Below are positions 1-12,608 of a stretch of DNA of 64,000 bases, in pieces. Every line of letters begins with the position of its first letter. Position 1 is the first letter of the stretch. The stretch covers positions 3,541,404 to 3,605,403 of the forward strand of contig CAJFCJ010000007.1 in the NCBI GenBank assembly GCA_904063045.1, written 5' to 3'. The position numbers and the translations under genes were made by a program. The stretch is from Dimorphilus gyrociliatus. Lineage: Eukaryota; Annelida; Polychaeta; Dinophilidae. The notes beneath the pieces are model-generated. The model was given only the letters and a program-made list of their open reading frames with translations, searched no databases and had not been told where the DNA came from.

Positions 1-457
1 TTTTTATCATCCTTCTTATATCTACTTCCTGCCCTTCCTTCCATTTTTTAAATAGGTCTTTTCTTAATGTTTATAACGTTTTTGTCCAGCATCCAAAGGA
101 TGATAAAGAGGTAACCAATTCGTTAAGCACAATTAATACATATGCGTTGTACTAGTTCGTTATTATTTTATATTTATATGTACATTTGTTTAAGCAGATA
201 TTTTCCCATTTATTTTTGTTTTATAACTCTGAAAGCATATTCACTTTTCCTCTATCAATCCCTTCTCTTTCTTCCCCCCTGCCCCTCCTCTTCCCCTTCC
301 TCCACCCCTTCTGCCTAATATATTTCTACAGTTAGATATTATACATGCATATATACTGTATATATAAATATCTCACATTGTTTAAAGAAACCCCATATAA
401 TAATCAACTATTTATGTACTGTATCATTCTTATTACTTCTATATTAATTTTAAACAG
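1..457 (+). other. Probable NEK10 intron(s), possible microexon 90-110
   Basis: This stretch is pyrimidine-rich and AT-rich and lies just upstream of the first certain NEK10 exon. Positions 90-110 are bounded by a good acceptor (ending at 89) and a GTAACC donor (111), are 21 nt long and open in phase 0 (HPKDDKE). No other coding signal was seen. Confidence 0.35.
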
Positions 458-2879
458 TCGCAAAGTCAGGAATATCGTGATCAAAAGCTCCAACTGAAGT
501 GTGCGTGTTGTACAGCTTTGGCTGAGATATCAAAGACCGATTCATGCGCTTATAAAATTGTTCAATCGAATGGAATTTATATTATATCATCTCTACTTTT
601 CTTAACTGATACTTCACATTCCGAACGATTTAATTTAATGAAAAGTGTCTTCCGGGCTCTTAGATTTTTATTTTCATTAGATCGGAATAGACGTTATTTT
701 AAACGCCTATTTCCGCCGAAGTTGCTTGAACCTTTTCTAGATGTTGGACATTACAATCACGATTTACAGGTAATCTAATCAAACATTTCCACTTATCATC
801 AGATATTATTATATAATTGGTTTCTATTTAGGCCTACGAGTGTCTAGTAAAAACGTTTGACGATCTCGATTCGGACAATTATTTATTAATTAAGGATGCG
901 GTTGCCCAAGTGAATTTAAATGCTGAACCAATGAAACAAGTCGAAGATTACTCGGTACTTGAACATTTAGGATCGGGTTCGTTTGGTAGTGTTTATAGAG
1001 TTAAAAAAATTGGTGGACAAACACAACTAGCGTTAAAAGAGATAAATACAATGCAAGCAAACTTTGGAAAAAATTCAAAAGAAAGGCAAAAAAGCGTTGG
1101 CGATTTAAATAACGAATTAAATATAATTAAAGAAGAATTACAACATCCAAATATAGTAAAATATTATAGAACTTTTGTTGATAGTAAGTGCATTAAATCG
1201 GCCTTTTGTATATATAGATATATTTATAACCTTAAAATCTTCCTTGTAATAGATAATAAGTTTTGTATTGTTATGGAATTAATTGAAGGAGCAGCTTTAC
1301 AAGAACATATATCCAGTTTAAAAGAGAGAAATGAAGGATTTGGAGAAGAACGAATTTGGGGGATATTTGTCCAAATAGTTAGAGCATTAAACTATTTGCA
1401 TAAAGAAAAGAAGATCATTCATAGAGATTTAAGCGCCAATAATATAATGCTGTCGGATACTGATAAAGTAACTATAAGTAAGGGGATTTTTTCATTCGTT
1501 ATTCACGCTTTTTTTCTTTATAGTTATTGTTAATTTTTCTAGCTGATTTTGGCCTAGCTAAAAGAAAGGCTCCCGATGTAAGCCGATTACAAACAACTGT
1601 TGGTACCATAATATATTGTTGGTAAGCACGATTTGTTCAATATTTCTTTCTTTAAATCATTAAAAAGTTTAAGCCTATTCTTATCATTTCCTCAGCCCGG
1701 AAATGGTTCAATCGGAAAAGTATACGGAGAAGGCTGATGTTTGGTCTGTTGGTTGTCTACTATATCAAATGTGTACATTAAAGCCGCCATTTTACTCGCA
1801 AAACATGCTTCATTTAGCAAAAATGGTTTTGTATTTTATAAAGAATCTTTCTTTGATCTCTATTGATTGATTGTTATTTTTAGATTGTTGAAGCAAAATA
1901 CGAGCCAATTTCACCAGATTATTCCGAAACCATGCGCTCGACAATAAATATATGCTTAACGCCCGATCCCGATAAGAGAGCTGATATCGTCCAGGTTGCT
2001 GCTCATATCGCTCATATATTACTTGAACGTATGGATAAAATGGAAGTTTCTCTACAAAAGCAATCGAAACTCCTTGAGGCAGAACAAATACGGAGTGTTG
2101 GGCCGTATAGACTAGCTTCTCAGGAAAGTCGATGGTCGAGTAGTTGCGGTGGTGCTACTAGTCTTAGCTACGAAACGGATACTTCCGAGGATAATAGAGT
2201 TTTGTTAAGAAACGCCAGCGTACCCGAAGAGAATGGGGCCAGTGACGACGAGTCGTCTGTAAATGACAGTACTGGGCTTCCACCGCGACCACCAGGACAT
2301 AAACAACCGGCAAGTAGTCTTAGGAGAAAACAACGAAGTGCTGAAAGACTAAGAGATCTGGATAGAGAAAATATGGACAATGACTCTACTGTTCGAGCAG
2401 GTTCAGCAGGTAAAAAATCAAGACCTCTTTCGGCCGGTTCTAGTTTATCAATATCACATAAAAATATCCGACAAATAATTGATCCTGTCTCTTCAATACT
2501 GTGCGAAGTTCACAAAGTTCTCTACGCTTGCCAGTTGAATCCTCCCAATTCAAAGGCATGCGCGAGAAGAAGATTAATTGAAAGATTTAAAAGATTGCTA
2601 TCGCACCGTTCATCAGATGTAGCTCTACTCAAAGAGAATTTAACAAAATTGGAAAAAGGAAGCAAAGAATTTGTGGATCTTGGAGATAGCTCGAATAACT
2701 TATGCTTGGAGGCTTTGATTGAATGGGCGGAGAAGAGTGGTGAAATGTTGGATAAGAACTTTGTTGGAATAACTTACGAACAACTACGAACAATTATTGA
2801 CAGTTACGTTATTGAGAACGATTACGAAGTGAACCAAAAATATTATAGAACATTTAGTCAACCATCCGCTAGTCGTTGA
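458..2879 (+). CDS. NEK10: NEK10 serine/threonine (NIMA-related) kinase, 5'-truncated by window
   Basis: Six exons joined by phase: 458-769, 832-1183, 1253-1477, 1543-1621, 1696-1825, 1884-2879 (stop TGA), giving 697 residues of C-terminal protein. Order seen: helical armadillo-type region, kinase domain starting near EDYSVLEHLGSGSFGSVY (glycine loop), catalytic IHRDLSANN, TDFGLAK across an intron, then a long Ser-rich tail and a conserved C-terminal block (VHKVLYACQLNP ... GITYEQLRTI) that matches vertebrate NEK10. The lysine of the usual HRDLKxxN loop is missing, which is a NEK10 trait; NEK10 family members are linked to cilia and the DNA-damage response. The start codon and most of the armadillo part lie before the window. 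A 21-nt in-phase microexon at 90-110 is possible. Family assignment is firm. Confidence 0.93.
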
Positions 2880-3667
2880 AGACCATATTGTCAATAAAAT
2901 TCTGTCTTTGTTCCTCTCATCGTAGGAGAAAAAGGTGCAAGAATGAAATAGACATCTAACCTTAATCTCTTCAAATTTACTATTAATCTATAGAGTAGCG
3001 TGTTAAAATGGAAGTGAAAACAACTATACTGCAAAATGAAATCGATACTGCAATAAATACGTATCTTATTATTTCTTGTATCTCATCTTTTCTTACGTGC
3101 TTTTTTCTCCATAATAATCTTAGCACCTCTGCTGAAATAACATATAACGGTTCTTATAATACGCTGTTTGTCATAGTATTTCTGGGATGAATTAGATGAA
3201 TACAAAGTATGCTAGTCCTTGTTTTTGTGACCAATATAATTTTAAGTATTTCTTTCAAATCTCCTCATATATAATAAGATAAAAACTGTCTTATTATCAT
3301 TATATAGTATAAGTAAACAACATTTCTTTAAACTTACATTAAATACATATTTCAAATAGTAGAAATACTTGTACAACTCTACAACCTTGCCGAATTTTCA
3401 GGCAGGCTTAATAAATATTGCAAAAACGAGACTTGTTTTATTATATTATTATAATTTATGCAAATGATGTAAATCTAGATTGAAAACATCTACTAATAAC
3501 GAATCTTTGTCGAACTTTCTCCACTCTATTTTCGGTTTTTTGAAAGATTCTTAAAGAAAACTGGTAATTCAGTTTTGTTGCAACACACGTATGGATTCGT
3601 TATTTATTTTAAAACAAGTTATTAGATCAGTTTTGTAGTATTTTATTTTATAAATGACTACAAAACA
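2880..3667 (+). other. NEK10 3' UTR and intergenic gap
   Basis: An AATAAA signal sits at 2893-2898, 14 bases after the NEK10 stop, so the 3' UTR may be very short. The rest is AT-rich with no credible coding exon; a 60-codon open frame at 3008-3190 has no family features. The EIF2AK1 promoter should lie here. Confidence 0.6.
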
Positions 3668-5722
3668 ATGAATTCGGAAGATATCTTATCCAAGTTTCAG
3701 TTGAAGCCTATTCGCGTTAATAAATTTGAAGGTCGAGACAAATACATGAGCGATAATAGAACTTATTTAATGATGCAATTACAGGGGACGACGGTGATTT
3801 GATTTCAAATAGTCTAATTCTGACGCCAAGTTCACAATACCTTGAATTGTTAGTTAATAAATTCACTTCGGATAAAAATTTCGGACAAAGTGTCTTAAAA
3901 TGTAAATATAATGGGAAAAAGTTTTCTATTTTTCTTTTCAACGTTTGTTGAGTTAATAGGGTTAAAAGAAGAATTTCGACATCCAAAGAATAGGAGTTCA
4001 GCAATAGAAAGACTCAAAGATGAATTCGACGCTGCCCTACAATCAATAGTTTGTAAAGCAGTAATAAAACTATCGGAAGTAAGTATGATATTCGTAATAA
4101 TTTCAGTTCTTAGTTATTTGAACTATACTGAATTACGTAGAATTTCGATGATTCTGTACAAAAAAACCTACATAATTTACCAACTCAATCACCACCAAAG
4201 TAAGTTTTAACAGTAATAGATTAAATAAATATCATATAAGTTTTAAAAAATGTTACAAATAATAATAACAGAATATTTACGAGTATTGACGTAACTGAAT
4301 TATCGGAAAGTGATAGATTCCATAAAGAATTTACGGAACGGGAAAAAATTGGTAAAGGAGGCTACGGAGCGGTTTACAAGGTAGAATATTTATTATCATT
4401 TAATTACTTAATACGTTCCTTTAATCATACATTAAAAATGATACATGCTCCATTTTCTTTCCATTTTTTAGGCTTGTCATCGTCTCGATAAAAAATCCTA
4501 CGCTATCAAATGTATTCCTCTTAACTCTAATTATCATAACTCAGCCGCTCAGGTATTCATATATATATATATATGCAGTTTTTCTCTATTGTTGTAGCTT
4601 TCTTGTTTTATGAATATATATCCTATTTCTCACAATAGGCCCTAAGGGAAGTTAAACAATTAGCTAGCCTCCAACACCCGAATATCGTTAGATATCATAC
4701 AGCTTGGTTGGAATGCGACGCAGTTAAACCTCCTAATTATTCCCGCCAACTATGTATGTTATAATATTTTTAATAAATTTTAATTATTCCTTTTTAATGA
4801 TCTATTAAAAATAATAATAAACAACATAATAGCTATACCGTCGAATAGTAGCGACTCGGATGAAGAAAATATCTCAGAGAGTTTGGTAATTGAATTTAAT
4901 TCGAGTAAAAATTCACTTGATGACAAAGAGAAAAATCAATTGGAACCATATTATTCTCCTCATCAAAGTATTAATTTTATCTTCCGTGTTAAGTTATGTA
5001 TTCAAATGGAATTGTGCGAAACAACATTGGAACGATGGTTGCAGAAGAGAAATGAGCTCAACAATTTTAGTATTGTTAATGGGGAAAAGGAAATTAATAT
5101 TATACGCCAAGTATTATTAGCTTTGTCTTACATACATGAAAAAGGGATAATGCATAGAGACGTTAATCCGAAAAATATTTTCTTAAAAGATATTTCAAAC
5201 GATATTTTAGTTCAACTAGGAGATTTTGGGTTGGCAAGGGAGCTTTCTGACGAAGACTGTGATTGTACAATGAGTTCATTTACAACCTCAGGATATACTG
5301 ACGGCGTTGGAACGAAATCATACGCTGCACCCGAGCAATTTGCCAGGAGAGAATACGATAACAAAGTTGATATGTACAGTGTAGGTTTAATATTAATTGA
5401 ACTATTTTATGTTATTAAGACTGGAATGGAAAGAGACTATATATTCAGAGAAGCGAAACGAGAAGAAGTTAGTCTTCCAAATGAACTCTATACAAATTTC
5501 CCAGTGATAGCTCGTTACGTAAAAAAACTATTAAATCTCGATCCTAAAGCAAGACCTACCGCCGATCAGATATTATCGTGCGAATATTTCTCAAAAACAA
5601 CTATAAATATAAATAATTTAATGGAAACGATTGACAATCAACAAAAATTGATTGACCAATTAAGATCTCAATTACTAAATGTAAAATCAAATTGTAAATG
5701 TGGTATATCTTTTAATATTTAA
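3668..5722 (+). CDS. EIF2AK1: Heme-regulated eIF2-alpha kinase (HRI)
   Basis: Eight exons: 3668-3731, 3785-3901, 3960-4078, 4141-4199, 4272-4380, 4472-4552, 4639-4753, 4833-5722; 517 residues. HRI phosphorylates the alpha subunit of eIF2 to shut down translation under heme deficiency or mitochondrial stress. Seen: an N-terminal helical region resembling the HRI heme-binding part, [10 protein letters not shown] glycine loop, AIKC lysine, [21 protein letters not shown] block typical of eIF2alpha kinases split here by an intron, a short acidic kinase insert (about 65 residues, much shorter than in vertebrate HRI), HRDVNPKN catalytic loop, [19 protein letters not shown], and the C-terminal coiled coil ([13 protein letters not shown]) that HRI also has. 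The loop lysine is replaced by Asn. PKR, PERK and GCN2 are excluded by lack of dsRBD, transmembrane and HisRS domains. Poly(A) signal AATAAA at 5763-5768. Confidence 0.88.
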
Positions 5723-6199
5723 CAAAAAGAAAAAAAAAAGAGAATAATTTTATAAAACAAGGAATAAATATTAATTAAAAAAAGATAAATTATTTTTCTT
5801 TTTAAAAAAAAAATTATTATTTTTTTTTTTCTTTTTTCTTTTTATTTCTCGGCGCGAAATAAAACAATAAAATTTGATGCTGGCACATTCTGATCGCTGT
5901 CGACAGACATTAATACAATTGAAAAAAAAAAAGAAAAAAAAAAACCTAAAGCACTGCAGTGAATTCGATAAAATTAAAAACAAAAATAAATAAATATTAA
6001 TAAATATAGTGGATATAAAGTATTTTCTATTATATATAAATATATATATACATATATATATATTATATATGTATATATATATATCTATATATTGACTGGG
6101 CGTATGATATACTTAAAAATTTTTTACATGTACCTAATAAACATTTATATGCTTCTTTTTTTTGTTGTAATATATAATGTATATATATATATATATAAA

Positions 6200-6237
<38 letters not shown>

Positions 6238-6410
6238 CATACAAATATTTGACGTTTATATTAATCATAAACGCTGCACAAACACTTAATTTCGCGCCTA
6301 GTAGGAAAAGTGTGAACCAGCCACACTCGGGCTCTTATTCTTTCTTTCTTTCTTTTTCTTTCTCTCTCTCCCTCTCTTTCTCTCTCTCTCTCCCTCATTC
6401 TCTCTTCCTC
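5723..6410. other. Convergent gap between EIF2AK1 and SNRK, AT and CT repeats
   Basis: It holds the 3' ends of two convergent genes. Poly-A/poly-T runs fill about 5730-5945, TA dinucleotide arrays fill about 6030-6235, and a CT-rich tract fills about 6340-6410, ending at the SNRK stop codon. Open frames here are repeat artefacts. Confidence 0.7.
6030..6236. repeat. TA-rich microsatellite arrays
   Basis: Several interrupted (TA)n runs, the longest near 6206-6234. Similar arrays recur through the window, for example 21359-21402, 42031-42064, 48245-48270, 51999-52022 and 58937-58994. Confidence 0.9.
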
Positions 6411-9400
6411 TCACACTGCACACTCAGCTAACATCACTTTATCAGATTTCGATCTCTTCCTTTGCTTCGTTACTCTGCTTTCCTTAGCCGATGGGCTATT
6501 ATCAAAATGGTTAACTAAATGTGTAAATTCTTTAGATCGAACACGAATCATTGACTTGTCGACATCGCGTATTATCGAATTTAAATCCATTGCGGCCAAC
6601 CTATCCGAACAATTGTTCTCATCTTTCTCTCGGCTGGAATTCGAATTTCGCGAATTTACGTCCCCTTGGCTATTCTTGGAAACAGGAGAACTAGTCTCCG
6701 AATTTGACTTCTTATCGACATCAGCGAGTGGTCTGAGTCGATAAGGAGGTGGTCCATCGTTATCTGACGAATGGTCGCTGGAGTCTTTACGTAGTGGTTT
6801 GGGTGGCTTGCAACAGGATGGAGCCTGTCGACGACGTATATCTGGAGGGTTGTCATCCGTATCCGAAGCATCGGAAGATGAACAGGATCTCTGAGGATTA
6901 ACACGTCTCCTGTTGCAACGGCGTGGTGGTAGGGTCCTTGGTGCTGCGCCTAATGGCGTCATTTTACCGGGAGGTGGGCCATCTTGGTCCTCCCTCTCCT
7001 CGTGAATTTGATTGAGTACTAATTGCGGTGACGAGTGAACGAGATGCAGACCACGGCTGGAAGGCCTATTAGAGGATGGAGGTAGAGAACACGCAATATC
7101 ACCATCTTCGACGTCCGAACTTTCTTCATTGATAAGTGAACATCTTTTTTCAAAGACTCCACACTCTGCAGCCCCAACTCCAGTGGATAAGCGTAATATA
7201 CTAGGCGGTGAAACAAACGATTGTCGCACGTCACTGTCCTTTCCCAATTCACCTGATTTGGCCCTGTTAAAAGAAAAGAATTTTTGTTTAAATTGAATAT
7301 CGAGAGAAAGTAAAAAAAGCCCATAAAAAATAATTAAACTATTATTAATCTCTTTTCACCGATTGAACAAATAAAGCCGAACCATAAGTACAATAGAAAT
7401 TCTTTACTATTCAGAAAGAACATAACTCTAGTTAGAAGCACCCGTCAAACGTAAGAAAAATAGAAAAGCATGCAAAAAAGAAATATATACTGTTTATAAA
7501 TATATAATTTATATATATATATAGTATATATATATAGATATAAAGTAATAAAAAAATATTTAATACGTAAATTACCACCCCCATGTCTACCTATCTCTCT
7601 TTATTTATATATACATATATATATATAAATTGGATCTATTAAAAACACCAACATTCGCCAACAAGGCTTCTTATTCTACTCCTTGCTGTCCTTCGGTTTC
7701 GGCTAATTTATGATTTTATATACATTATTTATGTATGTAATGGTTGAACATCAATAAATTACTACTAAATATACATATTTATATATATTAATATATATAT
7801 ATATATATAAATGTATAATAAAAATATTTGGCTTCCTATTTATATCCTTTTAAATGAAAATACAGGAAAACAAGAAGAAGCTATAAATAGATATAAAAAA
7901 AAATAAACATCATTATCATCCATTAATGCCCACGAGTATTCTCTATCTTTCTATATATATATATATATATAATATATTTTACTTTCTTACACACTCTATA
8001 TTTGAATGCAGATCGATATTAATCGAAATATAGAAAAAATAATCAAGTTAACGTTTTTAATGACTTAAGGAGGATAAAAAAAAAGGAGAATAAAGGAAGA
8101 AAATACATTACTAAAATTGATTTATCGTTAAAACGATGAAGAGAAAAAAACAAGAATACATTAAAACTATACTATATGTTTAATGAGATAAAAGCAAACA
8201 ACTAAATCGCTGAAATATACAACAGTTAGGGCGATATAAAATGTTCGCCATACCATTCGTTAAAATGACCTCCTTCTACGCCTTTTACTTCTTCGAAGGA
8301 CCTTTTAATTGTTGTATTCTTTTATCAATTATTTAAAGAATTAATAAAATATTTTTTAAACATTCTATTATTCTATTACAAACACACAAACACACACTTT
8401 TAATTAGATATTTTTAAGACATATTATGTAGACATTTATTCTATTTAACCGCAAATGATTAACAACATTTTATTATAGATTATGACAAATTAGTTTGATA
8501 ACTATCTATAATAAATTATACATACCTTGGTGATAAGGCTAGTGAAGCGATATCGCTTGATTTTTTTACATTAGAGTCATCCAAAGACGTTTTGGATGTT
8601 GTTGACGAAGCTTTTGAAGAATCGGCTGATGAACGTTTTAAACGTCTCTCAGCTAATAAATAATAAGTCGCAGTAATACTGTTATATTCATCTTGTTCTA
8701 TTGCTCTGTTCATATTCAAAAATATAGTTAGTTAACACTAATTAATAAATAGATATATACATTTCATTTATATTTATATTCCATTAAATATACCTAATAA
8801 TATCTTCCTTAGGTGCCAGGTTACCTTCTACCATTTTCTTTATTATCTCGACATGATCATTTTCACTTATCATTGATCGAGAAATGACAGGTACTCGAGG
8901 TAGAGGTTTTCCTGAGTTGACCCAAGGATCTTCACAAATCTCACGAAGTGTAGGTCTATCTTTGGGCTCTCTCACTAGCATTCTTGTTATGAGACTATAA
9001 TGTTGATTAATAATCGAAATTAATAATAATTTAATTACGTAAGGAATAGATTAGATTAGAGAAAACGAAGAAGAAGAACGTACTTTTGGCAAGAGTTTGA
9101 AACGTGCGCAGGGATCCTATATTTACAATCCATAATCATAGTTAACGTTTCACTGTCATTTGCTTCATGAAAAGGCGGTGTTCCACAAACTAGCATATAT
9201 AAAATTACACCCAAACTCCAGACGTCTGTTAAAACATTAAATTTTTGTATAATCAATTTATCCTCAGTCAAATTTAAACAATATAAAATTACTAACCAAC
9301 TGCTGGTGGATCGTAGCTATCTCCTAATAGAATTTCTGGAGCTGAATACGCAAGAGAACCGCAGGCGGTATCCAGATGCCTTCCTGGTACGTACATGTTA

Positions 9401-9891
9401 CTAAATCCGAAATCAGTCAATTTTAAGACGCCGAGTTGTTCAAAGAACACGACATTTTCCGGCTTTAGATCGCGATGAACTACATGCATATCGTGACAGT
9501 ATGAGATGGCTTCAACAATTTGGCGGAAATAGGAGCAAGCCTGTTCCTCTGATAGCCCTTTTTCATAGCGATTTATGTATTCATACATGTCGCCACCATC
9601 GCCATATTCGAGTATCAGAAAAAGCTTAGTTTGAGTGTCAATAACCTCATATAAGCGAATTACATGAGGGTGTTGAACTAATTTCATACAATTGACCTCT
9701 TGAAAAAGATGATTTCGTGATATTTCATCCAATTTGGTCTTGTCGATTACTTTTACAGCTACTTTTGCTCCTGTAAAGACGTGTCGAGCTAACCTGACAA
9801 CTGCGAAATGACCGCGACCGATCGTCTCACCCAGATCATACATTCCGGCTATCTGGCCTTCGTAATTACCTTTATTCATCTTGATTCGCAT
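6411..9891 (-). CDS. SNRK: SNF-related serine/threonine kinase SNRK
   Basis: Five exons on the minus strand: 9891-9297, 9225-9084, 8994-8794, 8705-8526, 7263-6411; 656 residues. SNRK is an AMPK-related kinase activated by LKB1 and tied to metabolism and vascular or neuronal homeostasis. Seen: [18 protein letters not shown] glycine loop, VKVIDKTKL lysine block, [19 protein letters not shown], the activation-loop Thr in [13 protein letters not shown], then a UBA-like segment (near [13 protein letters not shown]) conserved in SNRK, and a long Ser/Asp/Pro-rich tail with the conserved VLNQI and SCSSSDASD stretches. A second in-frame ATG lies four codons downstream (9879). The last intron (7264-8525) is 1.26 kb, far longer than the others. 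The gene is divergent from EIF6. Confidence 0.95.
7264..8525 (-). other. Long last intron of SNRK
   Basis: AT-rich intron of 1,262 bp with TA arrays (about 7500-7540, 7785-7810, 7951-7971). No coding exon or RNA gene could be supported on either strand. Confidence 0.7.
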
Positions 9892-10696
9892 TCTACATAA
9901 CTAAATCCTATTTCAAGTACCCAATATGTTAATAATCAACTCCTCATAGTATGATGCGCCACTTTTATCGTCTTCGCTTTGCCTACACTTCCACTTTTTC
10001 AATAGCCTAAGTGCGCATGCGCTAGACTAATTTTTGCATTTCCGAAAACTGGTAAAAACGCTTTCACTAACGCATATTTCGCTAACGTCACCGTTTATTG
10101 CGCTCCTCGTGCAACTCGTTGTGAAATAGCTTTTGTGCAATTTGCTCGCCTTTGACCATTACCATTTGAGTTTTGGCCTTATCGAATAGCACTAAGGGAA
10201 TTAGTGAGTTTTCATCGATATCTCTTTAATATATATTTGAGAATTTAATTTCTGAAATTAGCTAGTTTCATTCTATACAAATAAGTATGAAAATGGGGCA
10301 GTACCTGTTTACGAAATGTATTAGTGAAAAGCGTACTAATTTTTTTAATTAGAAAAATTCTTATATAAAATAAGCAGTTAAAGGGCATAAGAGCTTTTTT
10401 TGATTGATTGATGTACAAAAGAAGAGAAAAATCAGCGGATATTAAGAGCGTAATTAGGATGACTAGCGTGTTCGCGAGTTAAAAATTAATGTTTGGAAAA
10501 CTCAATAAATCACGAATGATTATAGATGTAGATTTGTTCTAAATGTTATGCAATGAGTTATATTAAAAAAAAAAGAACTTGAAACCGGAAATGTTGATCA
10601 AAAAATTAACAACAGTTAGGCGTAACGCTTGATTTCCAGAAGAAGATATTTGTACTAACTATATTCTACTATTATAGTTACTATCGAATTATACAA
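9892..10696. promoter_or_regulatory. Divergent promoter region SNRK / EIF6
   Basis: Both flanking genes read outward, so this 805-bp gap must hold both promoters. It contains a GC-rich patch near 9960-10130, unusual for this AT-rich window, including the palindrome TGCGCATGCGC at 10012-10022. No coding exon seen. Confidence 0.7.
10012..10023. promoter_or_regulatory. NRF1-like palindromic site
   Basis: TGCGCATGCGCT differs from the NRF1 consensus YGCGCAYGCGCR only in its last base. NRF1 sites are typical of bidirectional housekeeping promoters in animals. The position, 131 bp upstream of the SNRK ATG and about 675 bp upstream of the EIF6 ATG, fits best with control of SNRK or of both. Confidence 0.5.
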
Positions 10697-11809
10697 ATGG
10701 CTGTGAGAGCACAATTCGAGGGAAACAACGAAATCGGAGTTTTCTCCAAATTAACTAATGCCTATTGCCTCGTGGCTATTGGTGGAGCTGAAAACTTCTA
10801 TAGGTAGGAAATCTTTGATTACATCATAAATTCTATGAAGTAAAAGCTTTATGCCTTTCTTTCTTCTTATTTCTTCTATAGTATTTTCGAGGGAGAATTG
10901 TCAGAGCAGATTCCCGTTATACATACTTCTATTGGTGGATGCAGAATTATTGGACGTCTTTGCGTAGGTACGTTATGGTTCAATTATTTTACTCTAATAA
11001 GTAGCTTATGTTACTTATTTTTCCTTCATCATTTATTAATAGGTAACCGTCACGGTTTACTATTGCCTAATACTACAACCGATCAAGAATTACAACATAT
11101 AAGAAACAGTTTACCAGATTCGGTTGTAATACAGAGAGTAGAAGAGAGATTATCAGCACTTGGTAATGTTATTGCCACAAATGATTACGTTGCCCTCGTC
11201 CATCCAGATTTAGACAAGGTAACTGGCTGATAATTTCGTGAAACCAAATATATGTGCTTAAATACAATTATGTCGTTTTTCATTGAAATCTAGGAAACTG
11301 AAGAACTACTTGCTGATGTACTTAAGGTCGAAGTGTTTCGACAAACTGTTGCAAGCAACGTTTTAGTAGGGAGTTATTGCGTACTATCAAATCAAGGCGG
11401 CTTACTTCATCCAAAATGTACCGTTGACGAGCAAGACGAGTTGTCTTCACTATTGCAAGTACCACTGGTGGTAAATAGTCTCATTTCTAACGCTACAACG
11501 CTTTTTAATGCTTGATGGAACAGTAAGAAAATTAATATTTTTTTCTATTTCGATTCTAGGCAGGAACAGTGAACAGAGGAAGCGATGTACTCGCTGCAGG
11601 TCTTGTTGTAAATGATTGGTCAGGATTCTGCGGTTTGGACACTACGAGTACGGAACTATCAGTTGTTGACAGTGTATTTAAACTGGCTGACGCTCAGCCA
11701 ACGACTATCCAGTCAACTATGAGAGATAGTTTGATAGACAGGTTTGCATTCAATTACTACTAAAAATGTGTTCCCATAATTACTCTTTTAATTTTACAGC
11801 CTTTCTTAG
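10697..11809 (+). CDS. EIF6: Translation initiation factor eIF6
   Basis: Six exons: 10697-10803, 10882-10967, 11043-11218, 11294-11470, 11560-11741, 11800-11809; 245 residues, the same length as human eIF6. It binds the 60S ribosomal subunit in nucleus and cytoplasm, prevents premature joining to 40S and is needed for 60S biogenesis. The start MAVRAQFE, the pentein-fold repeats ([55 protein letters not shown]) and the end MRDSLIDSLS follow the family nearly residue for residue. The last exon is only 10 nt including the stop. The next gene begins 157 bp downstream on the same strand. Confidence 0.97.
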
Positions 11810-11966
11810 CTGAGAGACGTCGTAAACAAGCTGTACTTAGTGTATGATAATCTCCTGAACTTAATACATTTGCCTGTTACTGAATACCGCATATATAGCG
11901 AAATTAATATAAACCGATCAACGCGACACCTGTACATGTTTTTTCCATTTTAAGCGCGTTTGTGAG

Positions 11967-12608
11967 ATGAAAAAGTACGAGTTGTTTCTCCTCATCTCTT
12001 TTCTCTTCGGTTCGTATGTAGTATTTCTATAGGCTATTATTTTCCCATCTTGGCGACTAGTGAATTAAACGAGAGTAACTTGGTACTATTCGAGTACTGC
12101 AATTATTTGACCTCTCCCATTCCCCATACCCACAGATCCCTTTATGTTCTTGCTTTTTGAAATGTTACTCTTTAACAGACTTTAGCTATTCGTTAAAATG
12201 CTGGAAATGCATTGGTTCAGAATGTGATAATCTGAAATCTTACTATAAGATAAAAACGCAAGATTGCTCTCCCGGAGAATCCTGTCAGAAAGTAGTATAC
12301 AAGACAAGGGTGAATGAAAATATTACGTCTTATGTACGAAGCTGCTCCATGGGTGTATGCACTTCGTCGGTAGATTCTTCAAATTGTAAATAATTTTATA
12401 AGTCTTATCATAAATTCTCTTATTAATCTCTTCTCATTTTCTCCTCTGTATATTAAATATAGGTTCGAAGATTGATCATGACCTTAGACTGACTGGGTGT
12501 TATACTAGATATTGTTGTGAACAAGAATTATGTAATGAAATTAATATTAATCGTTTTAACTGGCTCTTCAATTCAGCATGTCTGCTATTTGTTGCCGTAA
12601 TAAAATAA
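11967..12608 (+). CDS. Ly6/uPAR (three-finger) GPI-anchored protein
   Basis: Three exons: 11967-12009, 12179-12385, 12463-12608; 131 residues. Seen: an N-terminal signal peptide (MKKYELFLLISFLFG), a single three-finger domain that opens LKCWKC and closes with YCCEQELCNE, i.e. the CCxxxxxCN signature of Ly6 proteins, two potential N-glycosylation sites, and a hydrophobic C-terminus (WLFNSACLLFVAV) that fits GPI attachment. The exon pattern (signal peptide, then domain split in two) is also typical of the family. Ligand and role cannot be told from sequence; relatives modulate ion channels, septate junctions or adhesion. Secreted snake-toxin-like members lack the C-terminal hydrophobic segment, which is present here. 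Confidence 0.85.

Noticed and set aside
3008-3190. 60-codon forward frame downstream of NEK10
   Set aside because: Lies after a poly(A) signal, no conserved features, short enough to be chance.
6092-6431. Tyr/Ile-rich and Ser/Leu-rich open frames
   Set aside because: They are translations of TA and CT microsatellites.
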